Shown in pieces: positions 25,939 through 33,960 of a stretch of DNA of 64,000 nucleotides; within the stretch, counting starts at the first letter, position 1; each line of letters opens with the position of its first letter. The notes beneath the pieces are model-generated. The model saw nothing but the letters and a program-made list of their open reading frames with translations. It was not told where the DNA came from and did not search any database. The position numbers were made by a program, and so were the translations under genes. This DNA comes from Streptomyces sindenensis (lineage in GTDB: Bacteria; Actinomycetota; Actinomycetes; Streptomycetales; Streptomycetaceae). The stretch is from NCBI RefSeq assembly GCF_014649035.1, contig NZ_BMSG01000001.1, forward strand, positions 62,001-126,000. The letters run 5' to 3'.

Positions 25939-28900
25939 CTATCCGTCCTCGGCGGCCGGCTCGTCCAGCAGGATCCGCTCCAGCTCCGCCCGGCCGGGCA
26001 GCGCCTGCGGATGGACGGTCTCGCCGGTGCGTACGTAGAGGAAGGTGGCGGTGACCGCGTCGAGCGGCAGATCGTGCAGCTCGGCCCAGGCGAGGCGGTA
26101 GACGGCGAGCTGGAGCGGGTCGGCGGTGCGGTGGCGGGTGGTCTTCCAGTCGACGATCTCGTAGGTGTCACCCGTGCGGTAGACGGCGTCGATCCGGCCC
26201 CGGATCACCCGGCCCGCCAGGGTGATCTGGAACGGAGCCTCGACCCGGTACGGCGTGCGCCGGGCGTACGCGGTGCGCTCGAACGCCTCCTTCAGCTCGG
26301 CGAGGTCCCGCTCGTCGGCAATCTCGGCGTCGCTCTCGTCACCGCCGGGCAGCTCGTCGGGGCCGAGCATGGGCAGCGGCAGCTCCTCGTACCGGGACTC
26401 GACCCAGGCGTGGAACCGGGTGCCCCGGCGGGCGGCGGGCTGCGGCGGGCGGGGCATGGGGCGGGCCAGCTCCTGGGCGAAGCCGTCGGGGTCCTCGGCC
26501 AGGCGCAGGAGCTGGGTGGCGGAGAGCGAGGGGGGGATGACCACCTCGCGCACGCCGGCACGGGCGCGGCGCAGCTCCCCGGCGAGGGAGTCCAGGTCCC
26601 GGTCCCAGGAGGCGAGGGTACGGGCCTCCTCGGGGGTGAGCCGGCCGGCCGGGCCCTCCGGAGCCAGCCGCTCCGCCGGGCCCTCCTGCGGGTGGCGAGC
26701 CGCCGGGTCGGTGGTTTCCGGGGCGTGGCGGGCCGCCGGGATGTGGGGGGCGGGCTCGGCGTGCGGGGCCGGCTCCGGGGTGGTGTCCGCCGGGACGTGA
26801 GGGGCGGGCTCGGCGTGCGGGGCCGGCTCCGGAGTCGTGTCCGCCGGGACCGGTGCGGCCCCCGGCGGGCCCGCGGGGCGTTCGGTGGGGAGCGCGTCCC
26901 AGTCCCACTCCTCGTCGGCCGGTGGCTCGTCGAGCGGAGGTTCGTCGTCCCAGGGTTCGTACGCCGGTACGTCGTCGGAGGCGGGGGCGTGCGCCGGCGC
27001 CTGCTCGTCCCCCCGGACGGCCATGCGCTCCAGATGGGCCAGGACCGTGTCGCGGGCGGCCCGGCGGCGGGCCAGGGCGTCGGCGTCGAGCGGGAGCGGC
27101 CAGGCCAGATCGGCGTCGCGTTCCGCGAGGGCCGGGTTCTCCTCGTCCTCGGCGGGCTCGTCCGCCCACGCCTCGATCTCGCCGTGACCGGCGGCGCAGT
27201 GCTCGTACAGCGCCTCCAGGAAGGCGGACGGGCCGCGCGTCCGCTTCTGGGACGGGCCCCACCAGTGGCCGGAGCCGAGCAGGAGCGAGCGGGGGCGGGT
27301 GAAGGTGACGTACCCCAGGCGCAGTTCCTCCGTGTGCTGGTGCTCCTTCATCTCCTCCTTGAACGCCTTGATCCCCTTGGCGTCGAAGCTGTCCAGGGCC
27401 GGAAGCGTCGCCGCGTCGCCGCGCAGGGCGTGCGGGAGCACCTTGGCCTGGGCGGTCCACGCGTCCCGGGACTGGCCGCTGGGGAACTGGCCGGTGACCA
27501 GTCCGGGCACGGCGACGACGTCCCACTCCAGCCCTTTGGACTTGTGGGCGGTGAGGACCTTGACGGTGTTCTCGCCGCCGGGCAGCGCGTTGTCGAGCCC
27601 CTTCTCGTACTGCGCGGCGGTCCGTAGGAAGCCGAGGAAGGCGAGCAGCGACGCCTCGCCGTCCAGCGCGGCGAACCGGGCCGCGGTGTCGAGGAAGTTG
27701 GCCAGCGTCTCGCGGCGGCGGGCGGCCAGCGCCTGCGGGGACGCGGACAGCTCGACCTCCAGGCCGGTGGTGGCGAGGACTCGGTGCAGCACGTCCATCA
27801 GGGGGTCGGCGAGCGAGCGGCGCAGGTCGCGCAGCTCGCGGGCGAGACGGGCGAAGCGGACGCGGGCCTCGGCGGAGAACGGCAGCCCGTCGTCGGCCGC
27901 GTCCCCCGCGACCAGGAAGGTGTCCAGCGCGTCCGCGAGCGATATCACCTCGGCCGGATCCGTGCCCTCGACGGCCTCCGCGAGCCGCCGGTCCGCGTCG
28001 GCGTCGTCCCCTTGGCCCGCCCGGTGCACCAGGAGGCGGGCGCGGCGGCCGAGGAGCGCCAGGTCGCGGGGGCCGATGCGCCAGCGCGGTCCGGTGAGCA
28101 GGCGGACCAGCGAGGCGTTGGCCCCCGGGTCCTGGAGGACCTCGCAGACGGCCACCAGGTCCGCGACCTCGGGCAGGTGGAGCAGTCCGGCGAGGCCGAC
28201 GACCTCGACCGGGATGTCCCGGGCGACCAGGGCGGCCTGGATCTCGGGGAAGTCCCCGGCGGTGCGGCACAGGACGGCGATCTCGCCGGGCGGGGTGCCG
28301 GTGCGCACGAGGTGGGCGAGGGAGTCGGCGAGCCAGTCGATCTCCTCGGTGTGGGTGCTCAGCAGGGCGCAGCGGACCACGCCGTCGCGCTCGGCCCCCG
28401 GCGCGGGGCGCAGCGCCTCGACGCCCTCGTGCATCGCGCGCAGCGGTTCGGCGAGGCCGTTGGCGAGCTGGAGGAGACGGCCGCCGCTGCGCCGGTTCTC
28501 GCTGAGGCTGTAGCGGGTGGCGGGGGTGCCGTCGGCGTGCGGGAAGTGCTCGGGGAAGTCGTCGAGGTTGGCGACGGACGCGCCGCGCCAGCCGTAGATC
28601 GCCTGGCAGGGGTCGCCCACGGCGGTCACCGCGTGGCCGGTGGGAGGCGCGTGGCCGGTGGGAGGCTCGTGGCCGGCCGGCCCCGACTCCGTACCACCGC
28701 TGCCGGTTCCGCCGCTGCCGGTTCCGCCGCTGCCGAAGAGCGCCGAGAGCAGCAGCCGCTGGGCCACCGACGTGTCCTGGTACTCGTCGAGGAGGACGAC
28801 CCGGAACTCCTCGCGCAGGATCCTCCCGACCTCCGGCCGGGTCAGGGCCAGCTCGGCGGAGAGGGCGATCTGGTCGCCGAAGTCCAGCAGGTCCCGGCCG

Positions 28901-29598
28901 CGCTTGGCGGCCCGGTAGCGCTCGGTGAGGCCGAGGAGCGAGCGGCGGGCCTCGGCGGCCTCGGGGATCTTGCGCAGGTCGGCGTTGCTGAGCTTGGCGG
29001 CGGCCAGGTCCCGCAGCAGTCCGGTGTCGTAGGTCTGAAGCGTCCCGGGCCGTACGAGGTGTTCGGACAGCTCCCCGTCGAGCGCGAGCAGATCGCTGAC
29101 CAGGGTGGAGAAGGAGCGGGTGAGCGCCGGATACGGCCCCGGGGCCTCGCGCAGCACCTTTGCCGCCAGCTGGTAGCGGGTGGCGTCGGCGAGGAGACGG
29201 GTGGAGGGCTCCAGGCCGATGCGCAGACCGTGCTCGGTGAGGAGGCGGCCGGCGAAAGCGTGGTACGTGGAGATGGTGGGCTCGCCCGGGGGGTTGTCCG
29301 GGTCGATGACGTCGGGGTCGGTGACCCCGGCGGCGATCAGCGCCCTGCGCACGCGCTCGGCCAGCTCGCCCGCCGCCTTGTTGGTGAAGGTGAGGCCAAG
29401 AACCTGCTCGGGCGCGACCTGTCCGGTGCCCACGAGCCAGACCACGCGGGCGGCCATCACCGTGGTCTTGCCCGACCCGGCCCCGGCCACGATCACCTGC
29501 GGGGCGGGCGGCGCGATGATGCAGGCCGTCTGCTCCGGGGTGAACGGAATCCCGAGGAGCTCCTTGAGCTGCTCGGGATCGGTGATGCGTGGGGACAC
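25939..29598 (-). CDS. adnB: AdnB helicase-nuclease subunit
   Basis: About 1219 residues. N-terminal UvrD-like motor with AGAGSGKTT, LLDEYQDTS, VGDPCQAIYGWRGA, LTAHKSKGLEWD and YVTFTRPRSLL; C-terminal RecB-family nuclease with GTRFHAWVE and RIDAVYRTGDTYEIVDWKTT. With AdnA it forms the actinobacterial resection motor-nuclease that processes double-strand breaks in place of RecBCD. Two low-complexity insertions: Gly/Ser/Thr and PPTGHA repeats between motor motifs II and III, and a long Pro/Glu/Ala linker before the nuclease with an 18-residue duplication. GTG at 29598 is preferred over a TTG ten codons upstream. It follows adnA by 114 nt. Confidence 0.93.
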   Translation of the reverse strand: MSPRITDPEQLKELLGIPFTPEQTACIIAPPAPQVIVAGAGSGKTTVMAARVVWLVGTGQVAPEQVLGLTFTNKAAGELAERVRRALIAAGVTDPDVIDPDNPPGEPTISTYHAFAGRLLTEHGLRIGLEPSTRLLADATRYQLAAKVLREAPGPYPALTRSFSTLVSDLLALDGELSEHLVRPGTLQTYDTGLLRDLAAAKLSNADLRKIPEAAEARRSLLGLTERYRAAKRGRDLLDFGDQIALSAELALTRPEVGRILREEFRVVLLDEYQDTSVAQRLLLSALFGSGGTGSGGTGSGGTESGPAGHEPPTGHAPPTGHAVTAVGDPCQAIYGWRGASVANLDDFPEHFPHADGTPATRYSLSENRRSGGRLLQLANGLAEPLRAMHEGVEALRPAPGAERDGVVRCALLSTHTEEIDWLADSLAHLVRTGTPPGEIAVLCRTAGDFPEIQAALVARDIPVEVVGLAGLLHLPEVADLVAVCEVLQDPGANASLVRLLTGPRWRIGPRDLALLGRRARLLVHRAGQGDDADADRRLAEAVEGTDPAEVISLADALDTFLVAGDAADDGLPFSAEARVRFARLARELRDLRRSLADPLMDVLHRVLATTGLEVELSASPQALAARRRETLANFLDTAARFAALDGEASLLAFLGFLRTAAQYEKGLDNALPGGENTVKVLTAHKSKGLEWDVVAVPGLVTGQFPSGQSRDAWTAQAKVLPHALRGDAATLPALDSFDAKGIKAFKEEMKEHQHTEELRLGYVTFTRPRSLLLGSGHWWGPSQKRTRGPSAFLEALYEHCAAGHGEIEAWADEPAEDEENPALAERDADLAWPLPLDADALARRRAARDTVLAHLERMAVRGDEQAPAHAPASDDVPAYEPWDDEPPLDEPPADEEWDWDALPTERPAGPPGAAPVPADTTPEPAPHAEPAPHVPADTTPEPAPHAEPAPHIPAARHAPETTDPAARHPQEGPAERLAPEGPAGRLTPEEARTLASWDRDLDSLAGELRRARAGVREVVIPPSLSATQLLRLAEDPDGFAQELARPMPRPPQPAARRGTRFHAWVESRYEELPLPMLGPDELPGGDESDAEIADERDLAELKEAFERTAYARRTPYRVEAPFQITLAGRVIRGRIDAVYRTGDTYEIVDWKTTRHRTADPLQLAVYRLAWAELHDLPLDAVTATFLYVRTGETVHPQALPGRAELERILLDEPAAEDG
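26747..26850 (-). repeat. 54-bp tandem duplication in the AdnB linker
   Basis: Two copies (26747-26796 and 26801-26850, offset 54 bp) differing at only two positions, each coding for an 18-residue block beginning PADTTPEPAPHAEPAPH. They lie in the disordered linker between motor and nuclease. Confidence 0.88.
28631..28735 (-). repeat. Paired minisatellites in AdnB motor
   Basis: Two adjacent repeat tracts: about 2.7 copies of an 18-bp unit (28631-28680, PPTGHA-type) and about 2.7 copies of a 15-bp unit (28695-28735, GSGGT-type). Both keep frame and insert between helicase motifs II and III. Confidence 0.85.
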
Positions 29599-29712
29599 CC
29601 GGACAACGGTAACCGGGACCGCCGACAACCCCGTACGAACGGGACGGCTGCTCCGCCGCCCCGCCGAACCGGATGCGGCGGCTGTCCACCGCCCGGCGGC
29701 CGGACGCGGCGG

Positions 29713-32700
29713 CTACTCCACCACCTGCCGCCCCTCCGGCTGTGCGCTGCACGAGGCCCGGAAGGTGCAGTGGGAGCAGTGCGTTCCGGTGGTGGGCGTG
29801 AAGCGTTCGTCCAGGACCTTTCCGGCGGCGGTGGCGAGCAGGTCGGAGACCCACTCCCCCGCCGGCGGTTCCTGCGCCTGGACCTTGGGGAAGGCGTCGC
29901 CGCCCTCCTTCTTGGGGGCGGGCTGCCGGAGCTGGACCAGTTCGGCGCCGCCCGGTTCGGGACGCCGGCCGTCGAAGACCTCGTCGACCGCGCCCTCGCG
30001 GACGGCGAGCTGGTAGACGGCGAGCTGGGGGTGGGCGGCGACCTCGTCCTTGGTGGGGGTGCCCTTACCGGTCTTGAAGTCGACGACGTACGCCCGGCCC
30101 TCGGCGTCCTCCTCCACCCGGTCCATGGAGCCCCGGATGCGGACGGCGTACTCGCCGGCCTCCAGCGTCACGTCGAAGTCGTGCTCGCTCGCGGTGGGGG
30201 TCCGGCCGCCCCGGTCCAGGACGTGCCAGTGCAGGAAGCGCTCCAGGGCGGCGCGGGCCTGGTCCTTCTCCTGTTCGGACTTCCAGGGGGCGTCGAAGGC
30301 GAGGCCGTTCCACACGGAGTCCAGGCGCTCCATCAGGATGTCGAGGTCGGCGGGGGTCCGGCCGGAGGCGACCTCGTCGGCGAGTACGTGGACGACGTTG
30401 CCGAACCCCTGGGCGGCGGTGGCCGGGGCGTCGGCCTTCACCTCGCGGCCCAGGAACCACTGGAGGGCGCAGGTGTTGGCGAGTTGGTCCAGGGCGGAGC
30501 CGGAGAGGGTGACGGGCTGGTCGCGGTCGCGCAGCGGGACGGCGGAGCGGGTCGGCTCCTCCAGCCCCCACCAGCGGTACGGGTGGGCCGCGGGCACCAG
30601 CGGCTGCCCCTCGTCGTCGGTGAGCGCGGCGAGCCGGGCGAGGCGGTGGGCGGCGGCCTCGCGCAGCGCGTCGGACGCGGTCGGGTCGACGGTGGTGGCG
30701 CGCAGTTCGGCGACGAGCGCGGCGACGGCGAGGGGGCGGCGCGGGCGGCCGGTGACGTCGCGGGGTTCGACGCCCAGCTCGGTGAGGAAGCGGGAGGGCT
30801 GGTCACCGTCGTCGGCGGGGGCCTTCACGGCGGTGACGACGAGGCGCTCCCGGGCGCGGGTGGCGGCCACGTAGAAGAGGCGGCGCTCCTCGGCGAGGAG
30901 GGCGCCGGGCGTGAGGGGTTCGGCGAGCCCGTCGCGGCCGATCCGGTCCGCCTCCAGGAGGGAGCCCCGGCGGCGCAGATCGGGCCAGACGCCCTCCTGG
31001 ACCCCGGCGACGACGACGAGCCGCCACTCCAGGCCCTTGGAGCGGTGGGCGGTCATCAGGCGTACGGCGTCGGGGCGGGCGGTCCGCCGGGAGAGGGTGT
31101 CGGCGGCGATGTCCTGGGCGTCGACCTCTTCCAGGAAGTTGAGGGCCCCGCGCCCGCCGGTGCGCTCCTCGGCGCGGGCGGCCGTGTCGAACAGGGCGCA
31201 CACCGCGTCGAGGTCGCGGTCGGCGTTGCGGCCGCCCGCCCCGCCGCGCAGCGCGGCCCGCTCCAGCCTGCCGGGCCAGGGCGTGCCGTTCCACAGGGTC
31301 CACAGGGCCTCCTCGGCGGTGCCGCCGCCTTCGAGAAGCTCGCGGGCCTTGCGCAGGAGTGCGCCGAGGCGTTGCGCGCCGTGGGCGTACGCCGGGTCGT
31401 GCGTGACGAGGCGTTCGGGCTCGGCGAGAGCGCGGGCCAGCAGCTCGTCGGAGGGGGCGGGGACCCGGATCCCGGCGGCCCGCTCCTCGTCGCGCAGGGC
31501 GCGGCCGAGACGGCGCAGGTCGGCGGCGTCCATGGAGCCGAGCGGGGAGGTGAGGAGGGTGAGGGCGGTCTCGGTGTCGAGCCAGGAGGGCGTCTCGACG
31601 TCGTCCGGGTCCCCCTCGGGACGGCCTCGCAGCGCTGCCGTCGCCACCGCCCGCAGGGCCGTCAGCAGCGGGGCGACGGCCGGTTCGTGGCGCAGCGGCA
31701 GGTCGTCGCCGTCGACCTCCAGGGGAACGCCGGCGGAGATGAGGGCGCGCCGGACGGCGGGCAGCGAGCGGCCTCCGGCCCGTACCAGCACGGCCATCTC
31801 CTGCCACGGCACCCCGTCCTCCAGATGGGCGCGGCGCAGCAGGTCCGCGATGTTCTCCAGCTCCGTGGACGCGGTCGGGTAGGTGTACGCCTCGACGCGG
31901 CCACCGTCCCGGACGGCGTGCGGTTCGCGGTGGGCGCGGACCGTGTCGGCGGGCAGCCGGGTCAGCGGCATCCGGCGGGTGAGCAGCCGGGTCGCCGCCA
32001 GCAGTCCGGCCCCGGAGCGGCGGGACGTGGTGAGGACGCCCACGGGGGCCGGGGTCCCGTCCGCCCGGCGGAAGGTGTCCGGGAAGTCGAGGATGCCGTT
32101 CACGTCGGCGCCCCGGAAGGTGTAGATCGACTGGTCCGGGTCGCCGAAGGCGATCAGCGTCCGCCCGGCGCGCGCTCCCGCGCCACGCGCCCTTCCTGCC
32201 GGCCGGGCGTCCTCCGGCGCGCGCCCCCGGTTCCCCGCCAGCGCGTGCAGCAGGCGCACCTGGGCGGGGTCGGTGTCCTGGTACTCGTCGACGTACACCG
32301 CGTCGTACCGGCCGGCCAGCTCCGCCGCCACCTCGGGGCGCTCGGCGAGCAGGACGGCGCGGTGCACCAGCTCGGCGTAGTCCAGGACGCCCTGGGCGTC
32401 GAGGATGTCGAGGTACTCGGCGAGGAACTGGGCCGCCGCCGTCCAGTCCGGGCGGCCGGTGCGGCGGGCGAAGTCGGCCAGCGCGTCCGGGCCGAGGCCC
32501 AGCTCACGGCTGCGGGCCAGCACGGCGCGCACCTCGTCGGCGAAGCCGCGGGTGGTCAGGCAGGCGCGCAGCTCGTCCGGCCAGCGGACCTGGGCCAGGC
32601 CCTCCTTCTCCAGGTCGAGCTGGCCCGCGAGCAGTTCGCGGACGGTGACGTCCTGCTCGGGCCCGGACAGCAGGCGCAGCGGATCGGCGAACAGGTCGGC

Positions 32701-33084
32701 GTCCTGGTGGGCCCGGACCAGGGCGTAGCAGTACGAGTGGAACGTGGTGGCCTGCGGGCCCCGGGCCGCCCCGAGCCGGGCCGCCATCCGGTCGCGCAGT
32801 TCGACGGCGGCCTTGCGGCTGAAGGTGAGGACGAGGATGCGGGCGGGGTCGCCGCCCCGGTTCACCCGGGCGGCGACGGATTCGACGAGGGTGGTGGTCT
32901 TGCCGGTGCCCGGCCCGGCGAGGACCAGCAGCGGGCCGCCGGGGTGATCAACCACCGCGCGCTGGCCTGCGTCCAGGAGGGGGGGATCCACGGAACCCGG
33001 CGGAGTGCGCACCAGTCGGTACGCGCCCGTGGTCCGCGGCCGTGACTCACGGCGCGGACTGTGCCGGGTGGAGGAGGAACTCAC
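29713..33084 (-). CDS. adnA: AdnA helicase-nuclease subunit
   Basis: About 1123 residues. UvrD-like motor: LAGPGTGKTTTL (about residue 56), VYVDEYQDTDP, IAFGDPDQSIYTFRGAD, MTAHRSKGLEW and FYVAATRARERL. C-terminal nuclease: GSMDRVEEDAEGRAYVVDFK followed by TGKG, and a four-cysteine iron-sulfur arrangement, one in LANTCALQ and three in HCSHCTFRASC near the end, as in AddB/AdnA. An Arg/Ala/Gly-rich insert lies between motifs II and III. GTG at 33084 is chosen over a far upstream ATG at 33333 that would overlap the previous gene. It precedes adnB and follows the alkyltransferase-like gene. Confidence 0.93.
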   Translation of the reverse strand: MSSSSTRHSPRRESRPRTTGAYRLVRTPPGSVDPPLLDAGQRAVVDHPGGPLLVLAGPGTGKTTTLVESVAARVNRGGDPARILVLTFSRKAAVELRDRMAARLGAARGPQATTFHSYCYALVRAHQDADLFADPLRLLSGPEQDVTVRELLAGQLDLEKEGLAQVRWPDELRACLTTRGFADEVRAVLARSRELGLGPDALADFARRTGRPDWTAAAQFLAEYLDILDAQGVLDYAELVHRAVLLAERPEVAAELAGRYDAVYVDEYQDTDPAQVRLLHALAGNRGRAPEDARPAGRARGAGARAGRTLIAFGDPDQSIYTFRGADVNGILDFPDTFRRADGTPAPVGVLTTSRRSGAGLLAATRLLTRRMPLTRLPADTVRAHREPHAVRDGGRVEAYTYPTASTELENIADLLRRAHLEDGVPWQEMAVLVRAGGRSLPAVRRALISAGVPLEVDGDDLPLRHEPAVAPLLTALRAVATAALRGRPEGDPDDVETPSWLDTETALTLLTSPLGSMDAADLRRLGRALRDEERAAGIRVPAPSDELLARALAEPERLVTHDPAYAHGAQRLGALLRKARELLEGGGTAEEALWTLWNGTPWPGRLERAALRGGAGGRNADRDLDAVCALFDTAARAEERTGGRGALNFLEEVDAQDIAADTLSRRTARPDAVRLMTAHRSKGLEWRLVVVAGVQEGVWPDLRRRGSLLEADRIGRDGLAEPLTPGALLAEERRLFYVAATRARERLVVTAVKAPADDGDQPSRFLTELGVEPRDVTGRPRRPLAVAALVAELRATTVDPTASDALREAAAHRLARLAALTDDEGQPLVPAAHPYRWWGLEEPTRSAVPLRDRDQPVTLSGSALDQLANTCALQWFLGREVKADAPATAAQGFGNVVHVLADEVASGRTPADLDILMERLDSVWNGLAFDAPWKSEQEKDQARAALERFLHWHVLDRGGRTPTASEHDFDVTLEAGEYAVRIRGSMDRVEEDAEGRAYVVDFKTGKGTPTKDEVAAHPQLAVYQLAVREGAVDEVFDGRRPEPGGAELVQLRQPAPKKEGGDAFPKVQAQEPPAGEWVSDLLATAAGKVLDERFTPTTGTHCSHCTFRASCSAQPEGRQVVE

Positions 33085-33289
33085 GTGGATCGCCGGTCCT
33101 GGTGGGTGTACAGGTGATGAGGAACAGGTTCGAGGCAGTCGGGACAGCCCGAGGAGAGAGGGGCGGAGCGTGCCGCGCGAAGACGACGCTACGCCAGCGG
33201 CGGCGCGGGAGGCAGCGGCTGCGCTGCGTCCCTCGTCACGTGCGCGGCCGCGTCGGGCCGCTCCTGCCGGGGGCACATGGCGGAAGCTG

Positions 33290-33739
33290 TCAGGTGTGAG
33301 CTTCCTCGCCCGGACCGCCCCTGCCTCCCGCACCGCCGTCGTCTCCCGCGCCGCCGCCGTCCCAGCGGGCGCGCCGCATGTCGATGCGCGGGATGTGCCC
33401 CTCCGTCAGGCGGGACGCCTCGCGCAGCGGGGTGGCCTCCGCGCGGTAGTGCTCCAGCGCCCGCAGCTCGTGGGCGGGGAGCAGCGTCCCGTCGGCGCGG
33501 ACGACGCGCCACCACGGCACGGCCGACCCGTACAGCGCCATGACCCGGCCGACCTGGCGGGGCCCTCCCTCGCCCAGCCACTCCGCGATGTCTCCGTACG
33601 TCATCACCCGGCCGGGCGGGATCAGCTCGGCCACGTCGAGGACCCGCTCCGCGTACTCCGGCAGCTCCGGGTAGTCCGGCGGTCCGGCACCGGGCGGGGC
33701 GACGCCGGAGCCGCCCCCGTCCGTCTGGTCCTGGCTCAT
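33290..33739 (-). CDS. Alkyltransferase-like (MGMT-family) protein
   Basis: 149 residues. The MGMT DNA-binding fold is clear (PPGRVMTYGDIAEWLG, the RQVGRVM arginine-finger helix), but the alkyl-acceptor motif PCHR is replaced by PWWR (Trp76, Trp77), so it cannot transfer alkyl groups. Such ATL proteins bind O6-alkylguanine and hand it to nucleotide excision repair. The C-terminus is Gly-rich and disordered. ATG at 33739 has AGGA eight bases upstream; ATG at 33748 is an alternative. It heads the adnA-adnB-M20 run. From memory Rv3204 is the equivalent. Confidence 0.9.
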   Translation of the reverse strand: MSQDQTDGGGSGVAPPGAGPPDYPELPEYAERVLDVAELIPPGRVMTYGDIAEWLGEGGPRQVGRVMALYGSAVPWWRVVRADGTLLPAHELRALEHYRAEATPLREASRLTEGHIPRIDMRRARWDGGGAGDDGGAGGRGGPGEEAHT

Positions 33740-33960
33740 CCGCACCATCCTGCCGTACGCCACCGACAGCCCGGCCGAAACGGTGTCCGTCCGGGCACGC
33801 AGCGTGCACGCGGGGGCGAAGCAGCGTATGTTGCGCTTCCCGCGCCCGTGCAATGCACCCTGATGCCCCCCTCTGTCTACGGGCCGTGCCACCATCATGC
33901 GGGCGGTGACCGGTGATACGAGAACACGAAGACGAACCAGAGGCGACGAAGGAGCAGGGC

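Noticed and set aside
27784..33045. A very long open frame on the plus strand opposite adnB and adnA
   Set aside because: Antisense shadow caused by GC-rich third positions; the minus-strand frames carry complete helicase and nuclease motifs.
33121..33132. LexA/SOS box near the adnA start (GAAC..GTTC)
   Set aside because: The half-sites are separated by 2 nt rather than 4, so it does not fit the actinobacterial SOS box.
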